64,000 bases of DNA from NCBI GenBank assembly GCA_947167995.1, contig CAMVKS010000003.1, forward strand, positions 30,609 to 94,608, written 5' to 3'. Both the position numbers and the translations under genes were made by a program. This DNA comes from an uncultured Prevotellaceae bacterium (GTDB lineage Bacteria; Bacteroidota; Bacteroidia; Bacteroidales; Muribaculaceae). The notes beneath the pieces are model-generated. The model saw only the letters and a program-made list of their open reading frames with translations. It was not told the origin of the DNA and did no database searches. Of this stretch, positions 8,684 through 17,231 are shown in pieces; positions within the stretch are counted from its first letter, which is position 1, and the number at the start of each line of letters is the position of its first letter.

Positions 8684-9772
8684 ATGAAGAAAGTAATTCT
8701 TACAGGCGACCGCCCTACCGGTAAGCTCCACTTAGGTCACTATGTGGGCTCGCTTCGCCGACGTGTTGAACTGCAGAACGCAGGTGATTATGAGAAAATG
8801 TTTGTCTTTATGGCCGATGTTCAGGCCTTGACCGACAATGCCGACAACCCCGAAAAGATACGTCAGAATATCATTGAGGTTGCTCTCGACTATCTCTCGG
8901 CAGGTCTTGACCCCGAGAAATGCATCATTTTCATCCAGAGTCATATTCCTGAGCTCGCCGAACTCACAACTTACTTGATGAACCTCATTACAGTGAGTCG
9001 TGTGGAGCGCAACCCAACGGTGAAGACAGAGATTAAGATGCGCAACTTCGAAGCAAACATACCATTAGGATTCTTCTGTTACCCTGTGAGTCAAGCTGCC
9101 GACATCACTCTTTTCAAAGCCGATATCGTTCCTGCTGGTGAGGACCAAAAGCCAATGCTTGAGATAACCCGCGAGCTTGTCCGCCGCTTCAATAGCACCT
9201 ATGGTGAAGTGCTTGTGGAACCAGACATCATGCTGCCCGAGAACGAGACTGCCCGTCGCCTGCCTGGTACCGATGGCAAGGAGAAGATGAGCAAGAGCTT
9301 GGGCAACTGCATCTACCTGAGTGATGACGCCGACACCGTTTGGCAGAAGGTGCGCTCGATGTTCACCGACCCTAACCACTTGAACGTGAGTGATCCTGGA
9401 ACTGTTGAAGGTAATGCTGTGTTCACCTATCTTGATGCATTCTCAAATGATGAGCACTTCGCTAAGTATCTGCCCGATTACCAGAACCTAGATGAGATGA
9501 AAGACCATTACCGTCGTGGTGGCTTGGGAGATATGAAATGCAAGAAACTCTTGAATAGCATACTCAACGAAATGCTAGAGCCCATTCGCCAGCGTCGTCA
9601 CGAACTGGAACAGGATATTCCCGAAATTTACAATATCCTGCGCCGTGGCACCGAGAAAGCTCGCGAGACAGCATCCAAAACAATGGAAGAGGTGCGCAAT
9701 GCAATGAAAATTAATTATTTTGACGATGCCGAGCTCATTCGTCAGCAGTCGGAATATTTCAAAACTAAATAA
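8684..9772 (+). CDS. trpS: Tryptophanyl-tRNA synthetase
   Basis: Class I aminoacyl-tRNA synthetase that charges tRNA-Trp. The 362 residues hold the two ATP-binding signatures of the class: the HIGH equivalent LHLGHYVG near residue 17 and KMSKS (KEKMSKSLGN) near residue 203, with GDRPTGK at the N-terminus. The protein is slightly longer than the common 330-350 residues because of a charged C-terminal tail. The ATG is placed 37 nt after a consensus promoter box. It is monocistronic, with a strong hairpin after the stop. No leader peptide or T-box is seen upstream. Confidence 0.96.
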   Translation: MKKVILTGDRPTGKLHLGHYVGSLRRRVELQNAGDYEKMFVFMADVQALTDNADNPEKIRQNIIEVALDYLSAGLDPEKCIIFIQSHIPELAELTTYLMNLITVSRVERNPTVKTEIKMRNFEANIPLGFFCYPVSQAADITLFKADIVPAGEDQKPMLEITRELVRRFNSTYGEVLVEPDIMLPENETARRLPGTDGKEKMSKSLGNCIYLSDDADTVWQKVRSMFTDPNHLNVSDPGTVEGNAVFTYLDAFSNDEHFAKYLPDYQNLDEMKDHYRRGGLGDMKCKKLLNSILNEMLEPIRQRRHELEQDIPEIYNILRRGTEKARETASKTMEEVRNAMKINYFDDAELIRQQSEYFKTK

Positions 9773-9809
9773 TTGGGAATTAGCCCCATAGCTATTAAAA
9801 ATTCAAAGA

Positions 9810-9838
9810 CGAGCAAGACCTTCAAATGGTCTTGCTCG
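9810..9838 (+). terminator. Hairpin terminator after trpS, possibly bidirectional
   Basis: Perfect 11-bp stem CGAGCAAGACC / GGTCTTGCTCG with a 7-nt loop lies 37 nt after the trpS stop. The T tract is weak on plus (CTTTAATAAT); on minus it is followed by TTTGAATTTTTAAT, so it may also end the transcript arriving from the other side. Confidence 0.75.
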
Positions 9839-9862
9839 CTTTAATAATAGATAGATGTATCG

Positions 9863-10094
9863 TTAACGAATGACGATTTTTTTATCACCAATGATATAAA
9901 CGCCTGGAGGAAGCCCAGCCAAGCCTTGGGCTGCTGTTCTCACTCTCACGCCGTCAAGGCGATAGACATCGGCAGGCTTTTCGTCAGTCGTGACTGTTGT
10001 GATGCCTTCAAACTCTTTGTAGGTGAAATAACCTGGGTTCTCAGGCCCATCGTCAATGTGAGCAAATTCTACTCCATGATTATCGACAGTTAAA
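9863..10094 (-). pseudogene. Orphan T9SS-type C-terminal fragment (remnant of a secreted protein)
   Basis: The track has no ORF here because there is no start codon. In one minus frame the sequence reads about 77 residues without a stop, ending DVYRLDGVRVRTAAQG, then LAGLPPGVYIIGDKKIVIR and TAA at 9863-9865. This is the same type A sorting pattern as the end of the 573-residue protein (VYDMKGVLLRQG, LPTGVYVINGKKVLVK). The reading frame runs straight into the 3' end of the DUF3109 gene, whose stop is at 10095, in a different frame. No signal peptide, Met start or passenger domain remains. It therefore looks like the tail of a larger cargo gene whose upstream part was deleted up to the DUF3109 stop. 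It is probably not expressed as an exported protein. Confidence 0.75.
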
Positions 10095-10685
10095 TTATTC
10101 TGAAAGATATTGCTTGATATAGAGTTCGCAGTTTGCTACTAACTCATCATACCACTTCTGTCCAAAACGCCTGATAAGAGGTTCTTTCAAAAATTGATAC
10201 ACACGCATTCCTTGCCTTCGTCCTAATACTTCGGCACTTTTGCATATCTTCCAGCGATGGTAGTTCACAGCCACATTTCCATTGCTCAATGTCTTGAGTC
10301 TCAAAGGATATAAGGCACATGAGATGGGTTTGATGAAGTTTATTCGCCCTTCGCGATAAGCCTTCTCTATTGCGCAGATGCATTTTCCTCCAGTCGCATA
10401 GCACGAAAAGACACAGTTGCTATTGTCAAGTATTTGCGTCACAAGTTCGCCTTCGGGGTCAAGATAGGAGATGCCATTATTTTCAATCTCTTGTTGAGCT
10501 CTTGGCAACAAATCATCCCAAATATCGGGTAGAATTCTCTTGATCTCAGCCTCTTCTTCGGCCGTGAGAGGCGCACCAGCATCACCATCGATGCAACATT
10601 GACCCAGACAAGCATCAATATCACAACAGAAGAAACGTTCTACAACGTCGAGCGTGACGAGAGTATTTTCGTTGATTAGAAACAT
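10095..10685 (-). CDS. DUF3109 family cysteine-rich protein
   Basis: Protein of 196 residues, cytoplasmic (no signal peptide). It has a Cys-rich N-terminal motif FFCCDIDACLGQCC followed by scattered Cys residues (NCVFSC, GKCICAI, ISCALYP, WKICKS), in line with the zinc or iron-sulfur binding proposed for DUF3109/YkgJ-like proteins. The biochemical role is not established. It starts 6 nt after the cdaA stop and is probably the last gene of the cdaA transcript. Confidence 0.85.
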   Translation of the reverse strand: MFLINENTLVTLDVVERFFCCDIDACLGQCCIDGDAGAPLTAEEEAEIKRILPDIWDDLLPRAQQEIENNGISYLDPEGELVTQILDNSNCVFSCYATGGKCICAIEKAYREGRINFIKPISCALYPLRLKTLSNGNVAVNYHRWKICKSAEVLGRRQGMRVYQFLKEPLIRRFGQKWYDELVANCELYIKQYLSE

Positions 10686-10691
10686 CGAAGA

Positions 10692-11456
10692 TCAAGAAAC
10701 AAGATTAGACAGCGCATGCTCAAGGTCGGTGCTCGAGAGCTTGAGGTGCATCTCACCGCGATGCGCATAAGAGATATTTCCGGTTTCCTCACTCACCACA
10801 ACAGCAATGGCATCGGTTGCTTGCGAGATGCCAAGGGCCGAGCGGTGACGAAGTCCTAAGTACTTGGGAAGATTGGTGTCGTGCGATACTGGCAAAATAC
10901 ATCCTGCAGCCTTGATTTTGCCGTCATCGATAATTACTGCTCCATCGTGCAGTGGGCTGTTCTTGAAGAAGATGTTCTCAAGGAGACGGTTGTTGACCTC
11001 GGCGTTGATGAAGTCGCCTGAGTGCTCATAATCTTCGAGCGAGAGGTTCTGCTTGATGACTATCAAAGCTCCAGTTTTTGATTTCGACAGACTCATACAA
11101 GCGTAGACAATGGGAACAATCCATTTTTTATGAGCATCTTTTGATTGACTTCCTTGCCACAATTTTGCAATCGACTTCCAACCGCGCTTAGAGCCCAACT
11201 CGGTCAGGAATCGTTTTATCTGGTCTTGGAAAATGATGATGAGAATGAAGATACCGCTATCAATGATGCGGTCCATTATTGTCCCTAAGAGTCTCATGTC
11301 AAGGAGTTTGTCAACAACAACCCATGCAACAATGAAAGCAAACACGCCCACAAAGATGTTGAGCGCCCCACTCTCTTTCATGGTGCGGTAGATGTAGTAC
11401 AACAATACTCCTACGAGAAGAATATCAATTATATCTTTTATGCCAAATGAAATCAT
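10692..11456 (-). CDS. cdaA: Diadenylate cyclase CdaA (c-di-AMP synthase)
   Basis: Membrane-associated enzyme that joins two ATP into cyclic di-AMP, a second messenger tied to potassium, osmotic and cell-wall control. The 254 residues start with about three membrane segments (residues 8-75), then the DisA_N catalytic domain with the two diagnostic motifs: DGA (SPLHDGAVIIDDG, near residue 169) and RHR (LGLRHRSALG, near residue 202). Length matches the CdaA family. It follows folP with a 54-nt gap and a promoter box overlapping the folP stop, so it can be transcribed alone as well as with folP. The folP-cdaA pairing is common in Bacteroidota as far as I recall. Confidence 0.94.
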   Translation of the reverse strand: MISFGIKDIIDILLVGVLLYYIYRTMKESGALNIFVGVFAFIVAWVVVDKLLDMRLLGTIMDRIIDSGIFILIIIFQDQIKRFLTELGSKRGWKSIAKLWQGSQSKDAHKKWIVPIVYACMSLSKSKTGALIVIKQNLSLEDYEHSGDFINAEVNNRLLENIFFKNSPLHDGAVIIDDGKIKAAGCILPVSHDTNLPKYLGLRHRSALGISQATDAIAVVVSEETGNISYAHRGEMHLKLSSTDLEHALSNLVS

Positions 11457-11505
11457 TTAGTTATCAATTGTTGGTTATCAGAATTATTGGTTGTTTTTGA
11501 ACATG

Positions 11506-11513
11506 CAAAGTTA
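11506..11513 (-). promoter_or_regulatory. Bacteroidota -7 promoter box for cdaA inside the folP 3' end
   Basis: Minus strand TAACTTTG (TAnnTTTG) overlaps the folP stop codon, about 50 nt upstream of the cdaA ATG. Confidence 0.5.
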
Positions 11514-12365
11514 TTGATTTCTTAACAAAGAAACAATAGTTCGGGCCTCAACTGCAGCTTTTATATCATGAACACGCAACAGGTGAGCACCTTTTATCAT
11601 AGCGATGGTGTTAACTACTGTTGTGCCGTTGAGGGCTTCGCTTGCTGAACAATCAAGCACTTTTTGAATCATTGATTTTCTTGACACTCCAACCAGCAAT
11701 GGTACTTCAAGTGCATGAAAGACTTCGAGGCTCGAAAGCATACGATAGTTCTGCTCCAAAGTCTTGGCAAAGCCAAAACCAGGATCGGCTATTATGTCGT
11801 TGACACCCTTTTGATGAAGGTTGTCAATCTTGTGCGCCAAATCCTCAAGAACAGCCGACAATACATCACCATTGTAGTTGGTGAGTTGTTGCATTGTGGC
11901 AGGTGTGCCGCGCATGTGCATCACAATGTAGGGCACCTGCAATTGAGCAACGGTGTTGTGCATGTCTGGATCCAAGTCGCCTCCTGAGATGTCGTTGATA
12001 ATGTCGGCACCAAGTTCCTCGATGCAATGGCGTGCTACATTGGCACGGTAAGTGTCGATTGAGAGAATCATCTTGTCACCGGCAGCTTTACGTGCAGCGG
12101 TTACGGCAATATTCAAGCGTTCAATCTCTTGTTCGGAAGTAGCGACTTCGGCGCCAGGACGTGTTGAACAAGCACCAATATCGATTATGTCGGCCCCTTG
12201 TTCCACCATCTCACTGACACGCTTGGCAATTGCCTGGGGGTCAAGCAGACGGCTTCGGTCATAAAACGAATCGGGGGTGGCGTTGATAATGCCCATTATC
12301 AATGGCTCGTCAATTTCAAGCAGTCGTCCTTTTATATTAAGGCTATATTTTTTGAATTCAGTCAT
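11511..12365 (-). CDS. folP: Dihydropteroate synthase
   Basis: Condenses 6-hydroxymethyl-dihydropterin pyrophosphate with p-aminobenzoate in folate synthesis; the target of sulfonamides. The 284 residues show the family motifs GIINATPDSFYD (residues 25-36), DIIDIGACSTRPGA (pABA/pterin loop), SIDTYRA, NDISGG and the C-terminal LRVHD. Length is normal. It starts 1 nt after the stop of the sodium-dependent transporter gene, suggesting co-transcription. Confidence 0.96.
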   Translation of the reverse strand: MTEFKKYSLNIKGRLLEIDEPLIMGIINATPDSFYDRSRLLDPQAIAKRVSEMVEQGADIIDIGACSTRPGAEVATSEQEIERLNIAVTAARKAAGDKMILSIDTYRANVARHCIEELGADIINDISGGDLDPDMHNTVAQLQVPYIVMHMRGTPATMQQLTNYNGDVLSAVLEDLAHKIDNLHQKGVNDIIADPGFGFAKTLEQNYRMLSSLEVFHALEVPLLVGVSRKSMIQKVLDCSASEALNGTTVVNTIAMIKGAHLLRVHDIKAAVEARTIVSLLRNQ

Positions 12366-12366
12366 A

Positions 12367-13716
12367 TCAAATTAATCCAACATAATACAAGAAGATGATG
12401 ATTATGGCCACAGGAGATATAAATCGCAGACAGATGGTTATGTAAGGTTGCACGAATCGAGAGCGATGCATCCCTCCATTGGTGAGCTGATCATGTATTA
12501 CATATTTCTTAATAATCCATCCCACATAGACAGCAGTAACAAGTCCTCCAAGAAGCATGAAGAAGTTTGGTCCCACAAAGTCGAGGAAATCAAAAATGTT
12601 CTTTCCAGCGATGGTTATATCGCCAAGTGTGCTGAACGACAATGCGCTCAACACGGCGACAACAGTCATCAGAACAGCGGTTAGAATAATAGCTTTTCCA
12701 CGTGAAAATTTATATTCATCAATCAAAAAGGTAATGGGTATCTCGCTCAACGATATAGTAGAAGTGATGGAAGCAAAAAACAGTAAGATAAAAAACAGTG
12801 TGGCCCAGATTGTACCACCAGGCATCTGCTGGAATATGGTTGGAAGAGTAATGAATATTAAATCGGGACCTGCTTGGGGGTCTAATCCAAAGGAAAATAC
12901 AGCTGGGAATATGACAATACCGGCAAGAATGGCAACGAGCGTGTCGAGAGTCGATATTGTCACTGCGTCTTTCATTAAATTGCTATCGTCTTTGAAATAG
13001 GAAGAATAGGTGATTAGGCATGTAACACCCAGCGATAACGACATGAATGCTTGTCCCATTGCATCCACAACGCCTTTCCACCCGAGTTTATCAAAATTTA
13101 TGTTGAACAAGAAACTTAAACCTTTAGTTGAATCAGGCATCAAAAGAGAGTTCACACAGAACACTATAAGCAGAGCAAAGAGTAAAGGCATCATAATATT
13201 TGCCATACGCTCTACCCCCTTTTGAATACCACGGCTCAAAACCAAGAAGTTGAGTGCCAAAAAAAGTAACGTCCACATTACACAGCGGTCGGGAGAGCCT
13301 ATGAAAGTGGTAAAGATTTGAGGGAATTGCTCAGGGTTGGACTCAAGCAAACTACCACTAACCGAACTCCACAAGTATTCTATTACCCATCCACACACTA
13401 CACTGTAGTATCCGCAGATGAGCAATGCGCCAAACACTCCAATGTAAGAGAAAATCTTGAATGGTGAACCCGGTGTCAACTGCTCTATTGCACCTTTCAT
13501 GTTCTTGTGAGTCGAACGGCCAATGATGAACTCTGACATCATAATTGGTATTCCAAGCAAGACTATGCATAGAAGATAAACAAGAATATATGCGCCCCCG
13601 CCATTAACTCCGGCTTGATAAGGGAAACGCCAAATGTTTCCAAGGCCAACAGCACTGCCCACGGTAGCAGCGATTGCTCCCATGCGCGTTGCAAATCCTA
13701 TTCTTTTTTCTTTCAT
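12367..13716 (-). CDS. Sodium-dependent transporter, neurotransmitter:sodium symporter (NSS/SNF) family
   Basis: Inner-membrane Na+ symporter of the LeuT type with 449 residues and about 11-12 membrane segments. The N-terminal signature ATVGSAVGLGNIWRFPY is the sodium and substrate site of TM1 in this family, and NGGGAYILVYL follows. The likely substrate is an amino acid or related amine, which the sequence does not decide. It is next to folP (1 nt) and about 40 nt downstream of tatC; the operon link with tat may be only positional. Confidence 0.92.
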   Translation of the reverse strand: MKEKRIGFATRMGAIAATVGSAVGLGNIWRFPYQAGVNGGGAYILVYLLCIVLLGIPIMMSEFIIGRSTHKNMKGAIEQLTPGSPFKIFSYIGVFGALLICGYYSVVCGWVIEYLWSSVSGSLLESNPEQFPQIFTTFIGSPDRCVMWTLLFLALNFLVLSRGIQKGVERMANIMMPLLFALLIVFCVNSLLMPDSTKGLSFLFNINFDKLGWKGVVDAMGQAFMSLSLGVTCLITYSSYFKDDSNLMKDAVTISTLDTLVAILAGIVIFPAVFSFGLDPQAGPDLIFITLPTIFQQMPGGTIWATLFFILLFFASITSTISLSEIPITFLIDEYKFSRGKAIILTAVLMTVVAVLSALSFSTLGDITIAGKNIFDFLDFVGPNFFMLLGGLVTAVYVGWIIKKYVIHDQLTNGGMHRSRFVQPYITICLRFISPVAIIIIFLYYVGLI

Positions 13717-13756
13717 ATCTTTTTATCGTTTTCTGTTATCAATTATTAGTATCGAG

Positions 13757-14554
13757 TTATTTCTTGACCAACCATGCACTCAATTCATATAGAAAGTAGA
13801 TGGGAAGGAATACTATTGTGAGTGTGAATGGATCTCCTGTGGGAGTGATAAAAGCTGCCAGGATGAGAAGCGCCACAATAGCGTGACGACGATACCTCTT
13901 GAAAAAGTCACGCTTTAATACTCCAATGTTGCCTAATAGCCATGCCAGCAAAGGTAGCTCGAAGATTATGCCCATAATAAAGATTAGCATCAGGAACGTA
14001 TCCATATAGCTGTCGAGTGAAATCTGGTTAGGAACCATTGCACTCACATGATAGTCGGCAAGGAAACGTAAAGTCACAGGAAAAACCACAAAATAGCCTA
14101 CCGATACACCCAAGAAGAACATTAGATTACCGAAGCCGAATGCTCGCTTGATGCCTCGTTTCTCGTGGGCGTAGAGGGCTGGCGACACAAAGGTCCATAG
14201 CAGATAGATCACCACTGGGAAAGAAAACACGAGAGCAAGCCAGAATGAGGTGCTCATGTGAATGAAGAACTGCGATGCAAGCTGGATGTTGATGAGCTCA
14301 ACATGAAATCCTTGGGTGGAGAATTGAGGAAGCCCGGGAATACCTGATGTTATTTTCTCGAATAGTTGATAGAGGACAAAGTTGCCTTTACATGGTGCAA
14401 GAATAACATTGTCGAAAATGCTGGGCATGAGTGCAAAAAACACAATAGCCATAGCCACTACAACAATAGCTATCTTAATGAGCACACCACGCAACACGTC
14501 GAGGTGGTCCCAGAACGACATTTCCTGCAACTGTTCCTTGTTTTCCCCTTCCAT
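13757..14554 (-). CDS. tatC: Twin-arginine translocase subunit TatC
   Basis: Multi-spanning core of the Tat system that exports folded proteins with RR signal peptides. The 265 residues have about six membrane segments and the family features SFWDHLDVLRGVL at the N-terminus, FVSPALYAHEKRG and FELPLLAWLLGNIGVL. It is 14 nt downstream of tatA, so the two form a minimal Tat operon; no tatB is seen, as is usual in Bacteroidota. Confidence 0.95.
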   Translation of the reverse strand: MEGENKEQLQEMSFWDHLDVLRGVLIKIAIVVVAMAIVFFALMPSIFDNVILAPCKGNFVLYQLFEKITSGIPGLPQFSTQGFHVELINIQLASQFFIHMSTSFWLALVFSFPVVIYLLWTFVSPALYAHEKRGIKRAFGFGNLMFFLGVSVGYFVVFPVTLRFLADYHVSAMVPNQISLDSYMDTFLMLIFIMGIIFELPLLAWLLGNIGVLKRDFFKRYRRHAIVALLILAAFITPTGDPFTLTIVFLPIYFLYELSAWLVKK

Positions 14555-14568
14555 CGAGAGGTGAAGTG

Positions 14569-14823
14569 TTACTCGTTAGACTTTAACTCTTCGGTTTTTT
14601 CTTCGGCTTTCTTCTCAGCTTCTTTTACGCCTTCATTGATAGGTTTCTCAATCTCGTTTTTTACATCATTCAGACCTTCCTTGTAGCTGCGAATACCTTT
14701 CCCGATGCCTCTCATAAGTTCGGGTATCTTTCTGCCACCAAAAAGCAACAAGATGATGACCACGATAATTATCAACTCTGGAGCGCCAAAGTTTCCAAAG
14801 AGCAATAAAATTGAATTCAACAT
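14569..14823 (-). CDS. tatA: Sec-independent translocase protein TatA/E
   Basis: Small single-span protein that forms the Tat pore. The 84 residues have an N-terminal membrane helix, the hinge motif LLLFGGRKIPELMRGIGKGIRSY, an amphipathic helix and a Lys/Glu-rich tail. First gene of the tatA-tatC transcript, with a TAnnTTTG box about 32 nt upstream. Confidence 0.95.
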   Translation of the reverse strand: MLNSILLLFGNFGAPELIIIVVIILLLFGGRKIPELMRGIGKGIRSYKEGLNDVKNEIEKPINEGVKEAEKKAEEKTEELKSNE

Positions 14824-14854
14824 AATTTAGTCGTTAAATTGTTATTTTAAATCG

Positions 14855-14862
14855 CAAAGTTA
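14855..14862 (-). promoter_or_regulatory. Bacteroidota -7 promoter box for tatAC
   Basis: Minus strand TAACTTTG (TAnnTTTG), 32 nt upstream of the tatA ATG. Confidence 0.55.
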
Positions 14863-14990
14863 ATGAGAATTTCTGAGAAAACATTCAACAGCTCAAAAAA
14901 AATGATGAATCATCAATATCTCTCAATAATATTTTAATTATGACTTCATGAGAAATAGCTGTTAAATTTTGTAGTATTGAAGAAAAATAG

Positions 14991-14998
14991 TAATTTTG
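14991..14998 (+). promoter_or_regulatory. Bacteroidota -7 promoter box for the Crp/Fnr gene
   Basis: TAATTTTG (TAnnTTTG), 29 nt upstream of the ATG at 15027; faces away from the tatAC promoter. Confidence 0.6.
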
Positions 14999-15026
14999 CA
15001 TGTTTTAAAGCATAATTTTGTAGCAG

Positions 15027-15728
15027 ATGAATATAAAGAGTACCCTCGAGAAGGTCATAAGTGAAGATTTAGCGGCGATCTGGAGCTTGCTCAAACCTGA
15101 AGAAAAGCGTCAGATTACCGACAATTTTGAGATACATTCATTCAAAAAGAATCAGATTATTTATGCCGAAAAAGACAATCCTGTATACTTGTGGTGCCTC
15201 CTTAAGGGTAAAGTGAAATTGTATAAGGACGGAATAGGTGGTCGACAGCAAATCTTGCGCCTCTATCGCCCTATCCAGTACTTTGGTTATCGTGCTTTTT
15301 TCGCCAAAGAGCCTTACGTGTCGAGTGCTGCCGCTTTTGAACCATCAACGGTGGGTTCATTGCCTATGGAATTGGTAAAAAACATGATTGACAATAACCG
15401 CGACTTGGCTTGGTTCTTTATTCATGAGTTGTCAAAGAATCTGGGTGGAAGCGACACAAAGATTGTGACATTGACCCAGAAGCATATTCGTGGTCGTCTT
15501 GCCGAGGCATTGATACTACTGATTGATAATTATGGCTTTGAAGACGATGGTAAGACATTAAAGATATATATGGCGCGAGAAGATATTGCCAACTTGTCTA
15601 ACATGACAACAAGCAATGCCATCCGCACCCTGTCGGCTTTTGCTCAAGAGAGGATTATCACTGTTGATGGTCGTCGCATTAAAATTGTTGATGAGATGAA
15701 GTTGAGACAGATTAGTAAATTTGGTTAA
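15027..15728 (+). CDS. Crp/Fnr family transcriptional regulator
   Basis: Protein of 233 residues. Residues about 25-140 form a cyclic-nucleotide-binding type beta barrel (KNQIIYAEKDNPVYLWCLLKGKVKLYKDG), and about 150-225 a winged helix of the Crp type (REDIANLSNMTTSNAIRTLSAF recognition region). The Fnr-type N-terminal Cys cluster is absent, so oxygen sensing through an iron-sulfur cluster is unlikely. The ligand is not known. Followed by the DUF4924 gene after 11 nt. Confidence 0.9.
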   Translation: MNIKSTLEKVISEDLAAIWSLLKPEEKRQITDNFEIHSFKKNQIIYAEKDNPVYLWCLLKGKVKLYKDGIGGRQQILRLYRPIQYFGYRAFFAKEPYVSSAAAFEPSTVGSLPMELVKNMIDNNRDLAWFFIHELSKNLGGSDTKIVTLTQKHIRGRLAEALILLIDNYGFEDDGKTLKIYMAREDIANLSNMTTSNAIRTLSAFAQERIITVDGRRIKIVDEMKLRQISKFG

Positions 15729-15739
15729 TACTTTGCAAG

Positions 15740-16297
15740 ATGAGAATAGCACAAGCTAAGCGTGAAGAGAATATAGCAGAATACCTTCTGTACATGTGGC
15801 AGGTGGAAGATATCATTCGTGCTTTTGACTTAGACATCGAGAAAATAAAAAAAAGCATTATCGACCGTTATGAAGTAAAAGAAGAATCCCGCAAAGAGCT
15901 AATTGACTGGTGGGAAGGACTTATAATGATGATGCAACACGAGGGCAAGAAAGAGAAAGGTCATCTTCAAATTAATAAAAATGTGCTGATTCGTCTTAAC
16001 GACTTGCACAACCAATTGATGAAGAGTACAAGATATCCAGAATATGGTGCCGAGTTTTATAAAACTTTGCCTTTTATTGTGGAACTGCGAGCCAAAACGC
16101 CTGAGCAGGAGCAAGTGGGTGAACTTGAGACTTGTTTCAATGCGCTTTATGGCACTCTCATGCTTAGGCTCCAAGGCAAAGAGATTGGGAAGGATACGCA
16201 AACTGCCATAAATCAAATTTCTCATTTTATTGGGCTGCTTGCGGCTTATTTCAAGAAAGACGAAGAGAAACCCCTATTTGATGAGAATTCAAACTAA
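15740..16297 (+). CDS. DUF4924 family protein
   Basis: Cytoplasmic, mostly helical protein of 185 residues starting MRIAQAKREENIAEYLLYMWQVEDIIRAF, the typical opening of DUF4924, a Bacteroidota family without a known function. It sits between the Crp/Fnr gene (11 nt) and rfbD (11 nt) and is probably co-transcribed with them. Confidence 0.82.
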   Translation: MRIAQAKREENIAEYLLYMWQVEDIIRAFDLDIEKIKKSIIDRYEVKEESRKELIDWWEGLIMMMQHEGKKEKGHLQINKNVLIRLNDLHNQLMKSTRYPEYGAEFYKTLPFIVELRAKTPEQEQVGELETCFNALYGTLMLRLQGKEIGKDTQTAINQISHFIGLLAAYFKKDEEKPLFDENSN

Positions 16298-16308
16298 TCA
16301 GAACAATC

Positions 16309-17181
16309 ATGCAGATCAAAAAAACTATACTTATAACTGGAGCGAACGGACAGTTGGGACGCGAAATGAGAATCGTGCTTGAAGGCGACATCTTTGTAAA
16401 TGCCATCTATACCGACGTCGAAGAGCTCGATATCACTAATGCAAAAGCGATTGAGGATTGCTTGACGAGCAATAAAGTCGACTATATTGTCAACTGTGCT
16501 GCCTACACTGCCGTTGATGCTGCCGAAAGCAATGTTGACATGTGCACTAAGCTCAACGTCGAGGCTCCCACACTGTTGGCTCAGGCCGCTCATAAACATG
16601 GCGCAAAATTCATTCATGTATCTACCGACTATGTTTTTGACGGAACAAGCTGTCGCCCCTATCGTGAAGACGACCCAGTGTGCCCAGTATCGGTTTATGG
16701 AGCCACTAAACTTGATGGTGAGAGGCATATAATGGATGTCGCCCCCGATAGCATCATTGTGCGAACTGCTTGGCTTTATTCACCTTATGGAAAGAATTTT
16801 GTCAAAACAATGCTTGAGCTTGGCCGCAGTCGTGATAGTCTTCGCGTAGTGTGTGATCAGATTGGCACTCCAACCTATGCACTTGATCTTGCCAGTGCCA
16901 TAAAATCTTTTATAGACTGTGAGCAGTGGAACCCAGGAATCTATCACTTCAGCAATGAAGGTGCTATATCATGGTATGATTTCACAATCGCTATTCATCG
17001 CTTGGCTGGTATCACAACCTGCCATGTGCTTCCTTGCATGACCGAAGACTACCCTACAGCCGCCAAACGTCCACATTACAGCGTGCTTGACAAGAACAAG
17101 ATAAAATCGACACTTGGCTTTGAAATCCCTTATTGGGAAGATAGTCTTGAACAATGCATTTATATGATAGACAATCCATAA
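16309..17181 (+). CDS. rfbD: dTDP-4-dehydrorhamnose reductase
   Basis: Short-chain dehydrogenase that makes dTDP-L-rhamnose from dTDP-4-keto-rhamnose with NAD(P)H. The 290 residues show the Rossmann loop TGANGQLGREM, the serine-containing VSTDYVFDG segment and the catalytic YGATK. The other rhamnose genes (rfbA, B, C) are not in the window. It sits in a housekeeping operon rather than the polysaccharide locus. Substrate is assigned by family. Confidence 0.92.
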   Translation: MQIKKTILITGANGQLGREMRIVLEGDIFVNAIYTDVEELDITNAKAIEDCLTSNKVDYIVNCAAYTAVDAAESNVDMCTKLNVEAPTLLAQAAHKHGAKFIHVSTDYVFDGTSCRPYREDDPVCPVSVYGATKLDGERHIMDVAPDSIIVRTAWLYSPYGKNFVKTMLELGRSRDSLRVVCDQIGTPTYALDLASAIKSFIDCEQWNPGIYHFSNEGAISWYDFTIAIHRLAGITTCHVLPCMTEDYPTAAKRPHYSVLDKNKIKSTLGFEIPYWEDSLEQCIYMIDNP

Positions 17182-17231
17182 TAATGAACTTATTTGACAA
17201 ATTAGAAACTAAATAATAACAACTATATATC

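Noticed and set aside
8455-8724. 89-residue plus ORF upstream of trpS
   Set aside because: It overlaps the trpS start and contains the trpS promoter box; composition is low-complexity and not protein-like.
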